Shown: positions 32,319 to 40,032, counted from the stretch's first letter. The stretch: DNA of 46,414 nt from Acidobacteriota bacterium (GCA_020200155.1 JAIVJG010000164.1:1-46414); one strand, 5' to 3'. A program made the numbers and translations. The notes: a model not told the origin generated them from the letters alone.

Positions 32319-32575
32319 CGCAGCCGCATCTTATTTTTCGCTTGTTTCTCTTCACACGCCTCGCAGTACGGAGAGGCGTGTGGGCCATATTGCGCCTCCT
32401 GCCCCTCCTTCCACGCGATTGCGGCCTGTGCCTTGTACATCTCTACATCGCGACGGGTATCTGCCTCTCGAAGCTGCCGGCGATATTCAAACACTGTGAC
32501 GAACGACACGGTGAAAAAAATACACACCGCCACGATCAAGACAACCAGTACCCAGCCCATTGCCATCCCGTCCAC
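32315..32575 (-). CDS. Single-pass membrane protein with CxxC end
   Basis: 86 residues from GTG 32575, chosen because GGAGGTGA precedes it closely; the longer open frame is shadow. Residues 7-29 (GWVLVVLIVAVCIFFTVSFV) form a membrane segment, then a helical charged region and ASPYCEACEEK. This resembles a small spanin- or Rz-like layout, but the gene is in the early operon, so that is not proposed as function. Confidence 0.55.
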   Translation of the reverse strand: MDGMAMGWVLVVLIVAVCIFFTVSFVTVFEYRRQLREADTRRDVEMYKAQAAIAWKEGQEAQYGPHASPYCEACEEKQAKNKMRLR

Positions 32576-32579
32576 TCGA

Positions 32580-33095
32580 TCACCTCCGCATCGCTGGAGC
32601 CAAGCAGCAACACCCCGTAGATTCATTCCATATGTCCCGATAATCAGGCTGCGCCAGGCACTCGCGACAGCACGCCCCCGCGTGTCGCTTATCGACCACC
32701 GGATCACGCAACAGCGCCAGCGCCTCTTCCCATGTGTCCACGCGCTCCACGTACGGCAGCGCATGGAAAATCGCCTCAATGGGGCCGACGACGATCAATC
32801 GTTTCCCCGTCGCCAGCGCGTAACCGAACTCGACGTGACGCGATCCCCTCGGCGCATTGCAGCTAGGGTCTTCCGTGAATGAGACGACCACATGGGACTC
32901 ATACATTTCCGATAGGTCGCGCCGCGCCCACCAGCACTGCGCCTCTTCCCACGACTCACCATCTCTCGGCTTCTCGTCCTCCGTGGCGACCCAGCTAGAC
33001 AGCACGCGGTATCCCGCCCGGGTTGCATCCTCCGCATACTCGCGAATCTCAAACCGTCGTGCGTACTGCGCGGCAAAGTAGATACCCGGCTTCAC
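32580..33095 (-). CDS. Nucleoside 2-deoxyribosyltransferase-like protein
   Basis: 171 residues from GTG 33095 (GTGA overlap upstream). The start IYFAAQYARRFEIREYAED, the DLSEMYESHVVVSFTE strand and the RHVEFGYALATGKRLIVVGP segment follow the Nuc_deoxyrib_tr fold; the acidic residue in VEFG is the usual nucleophile position. Family members move deoxyribose between bases or hydrolyse nucleotides. The C-terminal 40 residues carry six cysteines (ACCREC, GCCC), an unusual extra metal-site-like tail. Confidence 0.7.
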   Translation of the reverse strand: MKPGIYFAAQYARRFEIREYAEDATRAGYRVLSSWVATEDEKPRDGESWEEAQCWWARRDLSEMYESHVVVSFTEDPSCNAPRGSRHVEFGYALATGKRLIVVGPIEAIFHALPYVERVDTWEEALALLRDPVVDKRHAGACCRECLAQPDYRDIWNESTGCCCLAPAMRR

Positions 33096-33490
33096 GACGC
33101 TTTCCCCGCGAGGCTCACGAAGTCCGAGAGGGTGCGCTTTTCCGGCTCGCCGTCGTCGCCTGGCGGCGGCTCAGTGACTAACTCGTAGATGTACCCCATC
33201 GCGTTGAACAGAACGGCGCACAGCACCTCGATCAAATCGTCGTCACTGTACTCACCCTGGCGGTGCTTGCCCCAGAAGTCAAAGACATGACGGATCAGGC
33301 TCTTGGCGTACACGTCCAGCGGCATACCCTTCTGCCAGTTGTCGCTGTCCCGCAGGGCGCCGTCTGCCTGGAGGCGATGCGCGTTCATGTACGCCCCGTA
33401 CCGTTCGAGAACGTATGGAGAGAGGAAGCCCTCGTAGTCTATCTTGTCTCCCTCGTCGTCTCTGGTCGCTCCGGTTTCAAACTCTCTCAT
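33092..33490 (-). CDS. dGTP_diPhyd_N (DUF5664)-like protein
   Basis: 132 residues from ATG 33490 with AAGGGAG upstream. The sequence MREFETGATRDDEGDKIDYE, FLSPYVLERY, RDSDNWQKGMP and LIRHVFDFWGKHRQG matches the widespread phage domain called dATP/dGTP diphosphohydrolase N-terminal. Its own activity is not well defined. It lies next to a MazG-like gene, consistent with control of the dNTP pool. Confidence 0.75.
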   Translation of the reverse strand: MREFETGATRDDEGDKIDYEGFLSPYVLERYGAYMNAHRLQADGALRDSDNWQKGMPLDVYAKSLIRHVFDFWGKHRQGEYSDDDLIEVLCAVLFNAMGYIYELVTEPPPGDDGEPEKRTLSDFVSLAGKAS

Positions 33491-33812
33491 CGCTACGCTC
33501 CCTTGCTAGGTCAAGCCTCCAGAGAATGTCCTCCACGTGCGCCACGGCGACCGCCGCCATGTCGATCAACTCTTTACACAGGTCCGCAACCTGGTCGGGG
33601 TCGGTCACGTACAACGAGTTACTTTGTATCGCGCCCTCCGTGATGGCTTTGCCAACTTCTCCCATCTCCTCGATGAGTATCGGCAACCACTCCACGTCTG
33701 AGCGGTGCTGCACGCCCCACTTCGCTTCCTGACGTATGCGCTCCTCCGCGATGAGACGCAGCACCAGCAGTGATCGCGTGTGGCTATCAACGACGGATTC
33801 TCGCTTAGACAT
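33477..33812 (-). CDS. MazG-like nucleotide pyrophosphohydrolase
   Basis: 111 residues; ATG 33812 follows GAGGA at suitable spacing. The all-alpha NTP-PPase pattern is clear: RQEAKWGVQHRSDVEWLPIL, EEMGEVGKAI (the EExxE metal motif), and the second acidic pair in LCKELIDMAAVAVAHVE. These enzymes hydrolyse (d)NTPs to monophosphates. It overlaps the DUF5664-like gene by 14 bases. Confidence 0.75.
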   Translation of the reverse strand: MSKRESVVDSHTRSLLVLRLIAEERIRQEAKWGVQHRSDVEWLPILIEEMGEVGKAITEGAIQSNSLYVTDPDQVADLCKELIDMAAVAVAHVEDILWRLDLARERSDERV

Positions 33813-34362
33813 GATAGGCATCCTCATTCCGCTGAGAGTCTAGATACACCGCGAGTGCCTGTAACAACGGTGGGAAGTCCACGGCGTCTGCGGGCACCCA
33901 CCCATCTCCGTACGTCCTCGTCTTCCAGACGAACCCCGTGTATCCCGTCTCGTCGTCTACCGCGTACAATCGGAACACCTTCTCCGAGTCCTCCCACACG
34001 AGATGATCTTTGGACTGCGCGTACAGCCGCGCGAAATGCCCCCTGCTGTACGCGCAGAACAGCAGGGACTCGCACGCGGCCCGCAACACCTCTGCGGGGT
34101 AGCGGGCATCTTTCAACACTGTCTCGTGAATATGCCAATGGGCGATGTACTCACCCTCGGCATCCGCTAGCCTCAGAAGAATATCGCCAGATGTCCCATT
34201 GCGGAGGAAGCCGCCACACAACTCTGTGATCCTCGGCGGCGCGGCGATCCGCCGAAGATCATCGGGGTCCACAATCTCTATCCTGGTCCCGAACCGGTGC
34301 GAAGGCTTCCTCTCGTCTTCTATAGAGAGGTAGCAAGTGGTCGGCGTTGGCGTGGTGGTCAT
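33805..34362 (-). CDS. Hypothetical protein, 185 residues
   Basis: Starts at ATG 34362 with TAGGAGCC upstream. It is mixed alpha/beta with a histidine-rich turn (HWHIHETVLKD near residue 76) and an aromatic C-terminal half (HLVWEDSEKVFRLYAVDDE, TGFVWKTRTYGDGWVP). I do not recognise a family. It lies between SSB and the MazG-like gene. Confidence 0.55.
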   Translation of the reverse strand: MTTTPTPTTCYLSIEDERKPSHRFGTRIEIVDPDDLRRIAAPPRITELCGGFLRNGTSGDILLRLADAEGEYIAHWHIHETVLKDARYPAEVLRAACESLLFCAYSRGHFARLYAQSKDHLVWEDSEKVFRLYAVDDETGYTGFVWKTRTYGDGWVPADAVDFPPLLQALAVYLDSQRNEDAYHV

Positions 34363-34382
34363 TGCGGCTCCTACACGAATAA

Positions 34383-34766
34383 CTAGAATGGCAAATCGGG
34401 GTACGAGGGCTCTGCTGCTGGAACCGATGGCTGAGAGTCCGCCTCAGCATCGCGCGTGCCCAGGAGCACGAGATTTCGTGCCGTTACGCGCATCTGCGCT
34501 TTGGGCGTTCCGTCCTTTGCGGTGTACTCGCGTAGCTCCACGCGCCCCTGCACCATGAGCGGGGAGCCACGGCGCACGTACTTGCTTGCAACGTCCGCCA
34601 GTTTCTCCCACACCTGCACGTCGAACCATTCTGTGTGGTCCTGGCCCCCGTACTTCCTGCTTACCGCAATGCTAAAACTCGCAACGGCCTTGCCGCTCTC
34701 CAGGTAGCGCATCTCCGCATCGCGACCCACGTGGCCGATGATGGTTAAATCGTTCAGTGATGGCAT
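34383..34766 (-). CDS. ssb: Single-stranded DNA-binding protein
   Basis: 127 residues from ATG 34766, which overlaps the previous TAA (TAATG). The OB-fold is typical: NDLTIIGHVGRDAEMRYLES, VASFSIAVSRKY, WFDVQVWEKLADVASKYVRRG and a VQGRVELREYTAKDG strand. A short linker ends in PDLPF, the acidic C-terminal tip that recruits partner proteins. The protein protects single strands during phage replication and recombination, alongside the Sak4-like ATPase, helicase and primase of the same operon. Confidence 0.93.
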   Translation of the reverse strand: MPSLNDLTIIGHVGRDAEMRYLESGKAVASFSIAVSRKYGGQDHTEWFDVQVWEKLADVASKYVRRGSPLMVQGRVELREYTAKDGTPKAQMRVTARNLVLLGTRDAEADSQPSVPAAEPSYPDLPF

Positions 34767-35038
34767 TAGTTCCCCGCTCGTTGAATCATTGGGACAACAC
34801 TCAGGTGGCTTCGGCGCGCCACGTCTTCTTCGCGCTGCTCCGCCTTAATCTCTTCTGCTCGGATGATGAGCGACACAACGCACTCGTCGTGCGACCGCTG
34901 TACCGCTGTCTGGTGTTTGACGCTCTTCACGACCTCGGTGCAAGCGAGAGCGTATGTTTCGAGACTGATCGAGGCGACGCGCCCCTGGTCATCTTCGACC
35001 ATTACCTCGTCGCTCTCGTGGTCTATCTGAATCTTCAT
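34766..35038 (-). CDS. Small hypothetical protein
   Basis: 90 residues from ATG 35038 (ATGA overlap with the upstream gene). The N-terminal 25 residues are acidic beta (MKIQIDHESDEVMVEDDQGR), and a long helix follows (SLETYALACTEVVKSVKHQ and AEEIKAEQREEDVARR). No function is recognised. Confidence 0.55.
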   Translation of the reverse strand: MKIQIDHESDEVMVEDDQGRVASISLETYALACTEVVKSVKHQTAVQRSHDECVVSLIIRAEEIKAEQREEDVARRSHLSVVPMIQRAGN

Positions 35039-35367
35039 GCGGTCGTCTGCTCCTTCGCGGGTTCATTCACGGTTTCCGGTGGCGCATCGCCCGTCTTGTT
35101 CCTGTGAAGGCTCGGTACGTTGCCCGACTGTTGGTAGACTCCCGCAGCGGAGAGCCCCAGTGAGATGCCAACGACAACCGCCTGGACCACATTCTGTGGC
35201 GTGGCTGGCACGGCGACGGTGGTATAGACGCTGGCGACGGCAGAGCCGATTCCCAGGATGATGTCCAGCAACGGGGCAAACCGCGTCGGCAACCCCGCGT
35301 TTTTCGCTACTGTAACCAGGCCAATGATCGCGGGGACCGCAACCACGCCGTACACGACTTCGTTCAC
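35035..35367 (-). CDS. Holin-like membrane protein in the early operon
   Basis: 110 residues from GTG 35367 with AAAAGGAGCG upstream. Hydrophobic stretches cover about 5-22 (VYGVVAVPAIIGLVTVAK), 31-52 (FAPLLDIILGIGSAVASVY) and 60-80 (VVQAVVVGISLGLSAAGVY). The C-terminal 30 residues are polar. Size and topology resemble small phage holins of the Gly-rich type, but the gene is expressed with replication genes, so an early membrane role is also possible. Confidence 0.6.
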   Translation of the reverse strand: MNEVVYGVVAVPAIIGLVTVAKNAGLPTRFAPLLDIILGIGSAVASVYTTVAVPATPQNVVQAVVVGISLGLSAAGVYQQSGNVPSLHRNKTGDAPPETVNEPAKEQTTA

Positions 35368-36197
35368 TACGCGCTCCTTTTCGTGATGAGTCTCGCTGCG
35401 CCCGTATCATACATGGCGCTCGTCAATCCGTCAATACCGCCGTGGTCGGCCACGTAGTCTGAGATGTCGTACCCCCTTCGCTGATCTGGAAAACATGCGA
35501 CCCGTAACCGAGACGCCACCCCACACAGGGCTGTCACAAGCATATCCGTTCTCGTGGCGCCGGCGCTATCCGAGTCTTCGACAATGATGACATCGCGGCG
35601 TCTCAGCCATGTGTTGTAGTGCTTTCGCCAGGTCAGCGCCCCATCTGAGTTTGTCGTCGCGACGTACCCGAGGCCGTGCAGCGTGTCCGCATCCTTCTCG
35701 CCTTCCGTCAAAAAGACTGGCTGGGTCGTTGCCTCCAGGAGTGCTGGCAGCCGGTAGAGCACCCGTTTCATGCCCTTGAGGCCCCACAACCACTCACCCA
35801 TCTCGTATCGCTGCTGCCTGAACCCCTTCGGGTCCGCGTACCGAACCGTTCGGTGGACCGGCTTGCCGTTCTCGTCCTCGTAGACGTATACAGCAACCGG
35901 CGTTCCAAGTGGCCCGTCGTCCCGGTAGTCGCCGCTTCGATGACCCTTCAGTGAGAGCGGCGCGGGAGATGCCCCGTGCTGCCCTCCGCAACCGCACGGA
36001 CCCGTCAGGTCGTGGCGGTAGGCGCCACAGCCGTTCGACACGAGCAAGCCGCCCGCCAGATCGGTGCGCGTACAGAACGCAATCGCGCCGTCCTTGCCGA
36101 TGAATCCCCAGCACCGACGCCCGGTGCCGCGTAGTCGCTCGGACTGGTAGCCGCCGCATATCGGGCATGGATTGCTTGGGGTGAATCGTTGGATCAT
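35367..36197 (-). CDS. CHC2/TOPRIM primase-like protein
   Basis: 276 residues from ATG 36197 (ATGA overlap with the HTH gene). The N-terminal zinc site is NPCPICGG (Cys11, Cys14), with later Cys29 and Cys42. A TOPRIM domain follows: FLTEGEKDADTL (Glu165) and VEDSDSAGA (Asp208/Asp210). This suits the primase/gp4-like proteins that prime replication together with a DnaB helicase encoded next door. The segment between zinc and TOPRIM is short, so it may be a reduced primase or a regulatory TOPRIM protein. Confidence 0.75.
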   Translation of the reverse strand: MIQRFTPSNPCPICGGYQSERLRGTGRRCWGFIGKDGAIAFCTRTDLAGGLLVSNGCGAYRHDLTGPCGCGGQHGASPAPLSLKGHRSGDYRDDGPLGTPVAVYVYEDENGKPVHRTVRYADPKGFRQQRYEMGEWLWGLKGMKRVLYRLPALLEATTQPVFLTEGEKDADTLHGLGYVATTNSDGALTWRKHYNTWLRRRDVIIVEDSDSAGATRTDMLVTALCGVASRLRVACFPDQRRGYDISDYVADHGGIDGLTSAMYDTGAARLITKRSA

Positions 36198-36769
36198 GCC
36201 GCCAGCCTCCCTCGCAGAGATCGCGCTGATACCCACCAGCTACGCCGCACTTGAACTGCCACAATGTCACCATCCCGCGCGAGGCGCCGGATAGCCTCTT
36301 GGTGAACGCGCATCCGCCTTGCCGCTTCGGGAACTGTTATCCAATCTGACTCGGCTCTCGCCCGCGCCAGCACCGGCCTGTGATCCTCGTAGCCAGGAGG
36401 CGGCGCAGGAAGAAACGCCAGAAGCATCGGGTATGTCTGGAGAAACACTTCAACCGATGCGACCGGCACTCTCCAACGCCCACGCTTACCGCGCCACGCG
36501 GGGCATCTGTCGGCGCCGTCGAAGAGCCCGGAGGACACCCACAGTCGCGCCAACCTCTCGCCCACGCCGAGAACCGCTGCGAGTTCGCTGGTGGTGTAAC
36601 ACAGTCCGTTGCGCGTCCTCCTGCTCCTACCCGCGCCCCGACGGTCGATCATCCCCCTCACGCTGCCTTCTGTCCGATTGGGGAAGAGGCGCTTCGCGCG
36701 CTTCACGGTCAAGTCGTCCAGGCACTCCTCCAGAGTGAGCAGTTCATCCTCTGTCCATTTCGAACTCAC
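36194..36769 (-). CDS. Triple DNA-binding-domain protein (SANT-like plus two HTH)
   Basis: 191 residues from GTG 36769, overlapping the helicase stop (TAGTG). Three parts are visible: a SANT/Myb-like helix set (4-45, WTEDELLTLEECLDDL), an HTH (58-82, YTTSELAAVLGVGERLARLW) and an excisionase/MerR-type HTH (142-188, DWITVPEAARRMRVHQEAIR ending in a basic wing). It could bind a replication origin or act as a regulator. It lies between helicase and primase. Confidence 0.65.
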   Translation of the reverse strand: MSSKWTEDELLTLEECLDDLTVKRAKRLFPNRTEGSVRGMIDRRGAGRSRRTRNGLCYTTSELAAVLGVGERLARLWVSSGLFDGADRCPAWRGKRGRWRVPVASVEVFLQTYPMLLAFLPAPPPGYEDHRPVLARARAESDWITVPEAARRMRVHQEAIRRLARDGDIVAVQVRRSWWVSARSLRGRLAA

Positions 36770-38085
36770 TACTGGCCTCCCATGTACGTGACGGGCGCGT
36801 CCACAAACTGCGTGAGGACGCCGTAGAAGTACGCCTCGATCCGACCCTTTTGGCCGTTCCTGTTTTTCTGTAGGTCGAGAATCTTAACGCTGTGGTTGGC
36901 GGGACACTTCGCCTGGAGCGGCGTGTTCCCGGGGGCGTCGAAGACGAAGAGCACCTGGTTGGCGTCCTGCTCCAGTGCGCCCGACTCGCGCAGGTCCGAT
37001 AGCTGCGGATCACCGCCACGGTAATCAGCCGCGCGGTTTAGCTGCGACAGCCCGAGAACGCACACGCCGAACTCCCCGGCGATGCGCTTCGCCATCCTGC
37101 TGACGTTCGCCACCTGCGTCGCCCGACTCGCGCGTGTGAGCGATGCGGATGTCTCCACAAGCTGAAGGTAGTCGATGCCGACGAGCCCCAGCCCAGCCGG
37201 GGACTTTGCGCGCTTGGCGACGTCCGCGTGGATGTCCTCAGCCGTCATGCCGTGAGCGGGGACCACCTCGACTATCCCGTTCACCGCGCGGTCACCCACT
37301 CGCGCTATCGCCTCCGAGAGCCTGGTCATGTGCTCTTCGTTTTCAATATTGCCCTTGCGTATCACGGATAGCGCGATGCCAGACTCCATCGAGATGAGTC
37401 GTTGCGCGATCTCCCTGGTCGTCATCTCGTACGAGTAGATGACCGACGGCGTTCCGTTGACGACGGATGCCCTATGGACGACGGTGGTGAGTAGCCCCGT
37501 CTTCCCCTGCGACGTAGCACCGGCGATCACAGTCAGGTCACCGCGCATCAGGCCACCGCCAAGAAGTTTGTTCAAACGTCCAAGTCCGGTGTCGATCAGG
37601 TCGGGGTCGGGCGACTCGCCGGTGAGGTGGCCCATCGTTTCGTTGAGCGCGGTTTCCAGCGTGTCGTTCTCTGACGGCGCGGATAGCGAGGTCATGAGCG
37701 TTTGCGCCTCTTGCAGCGCTTCGCGGTACTTGAGCAGTCGAGTTGCCTGGTCGCCCTCGCCAGCCCACGCAAACGACTCCGCAGACTTTGCGACTGCGTT
37801 GAGCACTGCCTGTCTGCGCAGCAAGGTCGCATGACTAACGACGTGGTCCGGGCTACCCTCCAGGGCTCTCTCCGTGAGCCACGCGTCTGAGCTACCACCC
37901 AGAAGTGCGGCGACGGATATCCTATCGATAGGTAGCCCGTCGTCTCTGAGCGTGAGCATGGCTGCGTACGCCTTGCGGCAGAGCGGGTCCGCAAAGTGCT
38001 CGGTCGATACTCCAATCTTCCTGATCTGGTCGAGTTCGTCACTACGCCCAATGAGCCCGCCGATAACTGATCCATCGAGAGACAT
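36769..38085 (-). CDS. dnaB: Replicative DNA helicase, DnaB family
   Basis: 438 residues from ATG 38085. The N-terminal helical domain (1-110) follows the DnaB pattern. The RecA-like motor has Walker A IAGATSQGKTG (187-197), a GMTAEDI region and Walker B LVGIDYLQL (Asp305), then SQLNRAAD and SDLRESGALEQDANQV, all standard DnaB motifs. It unwinds DNA at the phage fork and acts with the loader encoded upstream and the primase downstream. The stop overlaps the next GTG. Confidence 0.93.
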   Translation of the reverse strand: MSLDGSVIGGLIGRSDELDQIRKIGVSTEHFADPLCRKAYAAMLTLRDDGLPIDRISVAALLGGSSDAWLTERALEGSPDHVVSHATLLRRQAVLNAVAKSAESFAWAGEGDQATRLLKYREALQEAQTLMTSLSAPSENDTLETALNETMGHLTGESPDPDLIDTGLGRLNKLLGGGLMRGDLTVIAGATSQGKTGLLTTVVHRASVVNGTPSVIYSYEMTTREIAQRLISMESGIALSVIRKGNIENEEHMTRLSEAIARVGDRAVNGIVEVVPAHGMTAEDIHADVAKRAKSPAGLGLVGIDYLQLVETSASLTRASRATQVANVSRMAKRIAGEFGVCVLGLSQLNRAADYRGGDPQLSDLRESGALEQDANQVLFVFDAPGNTPLQAKCPANHSVKILDLQKNRNGQKGRIEAYFYGVLTQFVDAPVTYMGGQ

Positions 38086-38088
38086 GTG

Positions 38089-38817
38089 TTACGCATACCG
38101 TCCGACATCTTCGGGGGTGAAATCGAGCAGCGGGCCTGGCGTCTGAGCCGGTTTCTCCTGGCGCAACGACATGTTGTTTCTGTTTGCCATAATCATTTGG
38201 TTCTGGAATCCCCGTATCGGGTCGCTCTGTGGCTTCCTGCCCATGCGGGTGCGCTCGTACTGCGCGGCCACGTCCGCTTGCCACGCCACGTAGCCCAGCG
38301 CCACCTCGTACGCGTCTTGGTTGGGGAATCGCGCAATCAAGCGGTCAACCCGCGCGAGGTTCACCTTGCGCGCCGGATGATCCTTGCCCATGAGCAGGTC
38401 GTGAACCATCTCCGCCTCCGCGCTGCACGGCACGTCGATTGACTCGATGCGCGTCTGGTTAAGCGCCCGCGCCCTCCGCTCTTTGTCGGATGATCGGCGC
38501 GCGGCGGCTCCCTGGTACAGATGCCACTCGTGGATGTAGAGCCCGTCTGGTCGCTGTTCGAGCCAGCCACTCTGGACGAGCGCGTCCCGCAGTTCTCGCG
38601 GTGATCGCGTCCAGAATAGATTCCCCGCCACCACCTGGGCGCTGCCCCGTACGGCCCCGTTTTCAGGGTCAGTGGTCTTTGCGTAGCGCAGGAGGAGGGT
38701 TATCAGGCCCGCCGTCTCCAGATGGGAAATATCGAGCAATTGCGCGAGGCGCGTGAATTTGCCGTGTGAGGTGATATCCGTGTGAACGAGGACCGGCGCC
38801 GCTTTCGTTCTAGCCAC
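38089..38817 (-). CDS. Winged-helix replication initiator/helicase loader
   Basis: 242 residues from GTG 38817. The first 100 residues form a DnaD-like winged helix (SHGKFTRLAQLLDISHLETA, AGLITLLLRYAK, LRDALVQSGWLEQRPDGLYI, then IHEW). After a basic stretch the C-terminal part is helical and ends with RNNMSLRQEKPA. This order is common for phage replisome organisers located before dnaB. Origin binding is inferred. Confidence 0.7.
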   Translation of the reverse strand: MARTKAAPVLVHTDITSHGKFTRLAQLLDISHLETAGLITLLLRYAKTTDPENGAVRGSAQVVAGNLFWTRSPRELRDALVQSGWLEQRPDGLYIHEWHLYQGAAARRSSDKERRARALNQTRIESIDVPCSAEAEMVHDLLMGKDHPARKVNLARVDRLIARFPNQDAYEVALGYVAWQADVAAQYERTRMGRKPQSDPIRGFQNQMIMANRNNMSLRQEKPAQTPGPLLDFTPEDVGRYA

Positions 38818-39715
38818 GGTTTAATGCGGCCTCGACCCAGGCGGCGGCCATCTCTAACTCTTCGGGCATGAGCGTGCTTACTGGCCCGACGGCAATGTCT
38901 AGCTCCATCAGGCAGCGGTCGCGAATCACCCGAGGCTCGACGCCCGCACGACGGGCCAGTTCACTCATGCCCGCCGTCACAGTTTCTAGCGGTGACGGCG
39001 GCGGCGCCCCCGGTGGCTTCTCTCCACGCAGCCAGTCGTGGATCGTTTGCGCGAGTTCGTCGCCGGGATTCGGTATGACGGCTCCGACGAGAGCGGAGCA
39101 GCGGCTCTTCTCCACCACGAGGGTGTGATCTTGTTCGAGATGAGCAAAGATGTCGAACTCATACGGGAGGTCGTCGCGCTGTATGGGTGCTAGTCCGACC
39201 TTGCGCGGAGAACTACGCCCGGACTTTTCATCGCGTTCCAACACGTAGTCCATCTTGGATCGAAGCGTGGCGATAATGTGAATCTTGGATTTCAGGATCG
39301 CGTCGATCAACTGGTTCTGCAATGCGCCGGCATCGTTCCAGGCCGCAAACGAATTGCCGCCGTACTTGGATTTGGCGATGCGGTCCTTCTCATCGAGCAC
39401 GCCGCCCGTACCCGTCCATGCGTGGGAGAGCGAGTCGATCACGAGCGCCCCGTACCCCTCGGCCTCAGCAGTTTTTATCGCGTCAACAAATGCCTTGACG
39501 GGGTACGTCTCCAGCGATATAGCGTCAAAGTCCCACCGGTCTGCGACCTTAGCCGCTGACCCGTGCTCGGTGTCGATCACGGCCACGCGTTTGTCGCGAC
39601 ACAGGCCGTGCGCCAAAAGTAGCGCGGTGTACGTTTTTCCTGACCCTGCTGCCCCTGCCAGCCCCATACGCAAGTAGCTGTCGTACTTCCTGGCCCGCTG
39701 AAATGTCGTCGTCAT
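38810..39715 (-). CDS. Sak4-like RecA-fold ATPase
   Basis: 301 residues from ATG 39715 with GGGGGC upstream; five more codons to 39730 are possible. Walker A is LAGAAGSGKTYT (19-30), Walker B is YGALVIDSLSHAW, and the RPGN-like region continues with IHIIATLRSKMDYVLERD. This matches the phage nucleotide-binding AAA_24/Sak4 group, ATPases that aid single-strand annealing with SSB. A C-terminal helical tail (from about 245) is specific. First gene of the early operon. Confidence 0.8.
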   Translation of the reverse strand: MTTTFQRARKYDSYLRMGLAGAAGSGKTYTALLLAHGLCRDKRVAVIDTEHGSAAKVADRWDFDAISLETYPVKAFVDAIKTAEAEGYGALVIDSLSHAWTGTGGVLDEKDRIAKSKYGGNSFAAWNDAGALQNQLIDAILKSKIHIIATLRSKMDYVLERDEKSGRSSPRKVGLAPIQRDDLPYEFDIFAHLEQDHTLVVEKSRCSALVGAVIPNPGDELAQTIHDWLRGEKPPGAPPPSPLETVTAGMSELARRAGVEPRVIRDRCLMELDIAVGPVSTLMPEELEMAAAWVEAALNRG

Positions 39716-39739
39716 GCCGCCCCCTAGCACATATAACTA

Positions 39740-39756
39740 CCGACATATTTGGTCGG
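39740..39756. promoter_or_regulatory. Inverted repeat CCGAC-N7-GTCGG near the early start, possible operator
   Basis: CCGAC (39740-39744) and GTCGG (39752-39756) flank ATATTTG. The site lies just downstream of the -10 of the nearer minus-strand promoter and about 25 bases before the Sak4-like start. That is a suitable place for a repressor or a 5'-leader hairpin. Confidence 0.4.
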
Positions 39757-39765
39757 CGTGGTGCT

Positions 39766-39794
39766 ACCTTACCAGCCCCATCGCCCCATGTCAA
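39766..39794 (-). promoter_or_regulatory. Early minus-strand promoter P2
   Basis: On the minus strand, TTGACA (39794-39789), a 17-base spacer and TAAGGT (39771-39766). The -35 is a consensus match. The spacer contains GGGGC and ends TGG, as in the plus-strand promoter at 40004. Confidence 0.6.
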
Positions 39795-39796
39795 GT

Positions 39797-39824
39797 GTTA
39801 TATATCTCGACCCAAAATTGTCAA
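39797..39824 (-). promoter_or_regulatory. Early minus-strand promoter P1
   Basis: On the minus strand, TTGACA (39824-39819), a 16-base spacer and TATAAC (39802-39797): a strong sigma70-type pair. It drives the Sak4-like/replication operon. Tandem with P2 25-30 bases downstream. Confidence 0.7.
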
Positions 39825-39883
39825 CTGGCATAGAACGTGCTCTGCGCGCGCAACCGTGTACGCGTGGGGACGCGGTGCGCGGT

Positions 39884-39912
39884 TTGAATCTCTTTTTACT
39901 TTGGAGTATACG
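39884..39912 (+). promoter_or_regulatory. Candidate plus-strand promoter
   Basis: TTGAAT (39884-39889), a 17-base spacer and TATACG (39907-39912). A transcript from here would have a leader of about 155 bases that includes the G-rich tract before the metallophosphoesterase gene. Confidence 0.45.
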
Positions 39913-40003
39913 TTTCTTATCCGTCAGAATCCAAAAGTTCGTTAGAGGTGAGGGGGGTCTGGGGGGAGAGGGTTGCGTTTTGCACGAGACGGTGAAGCTC
40001 GAT

Positions 40004-40032
40004 TTGACACGGGGCAAAACGGGTGGTAAGAT
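40004..40032 (+). promoter_or_regulatory. Strong plus-strand promoter for the 40076 operon
   Basis: TTGACA (40004-40009), a 17-base spacer and TAAGAT (40027-40032), placing the start about 35 bases before GTG 40076. It shares GGGGC and TGGTAAG blocks with the minus-strand promoter P2, so both may answer to one regulator. Confidence 0.7.

Noticed and set aside
32315-32579. Rz/spanin assignment for the small membrane protein with CxxC end
   Set aside because: It lies in the early minus-strand operon between nucleotide-metabolism genes, and there is no overlapping lipoprotein partner.
32019-32882. 287-residue plus-strand frame opposite kinase and membrane genes
   Set aside because: Ser/Arg/Thr-rich shadow; the minus-strand genes have motifs, ribosome sites and overlaps.
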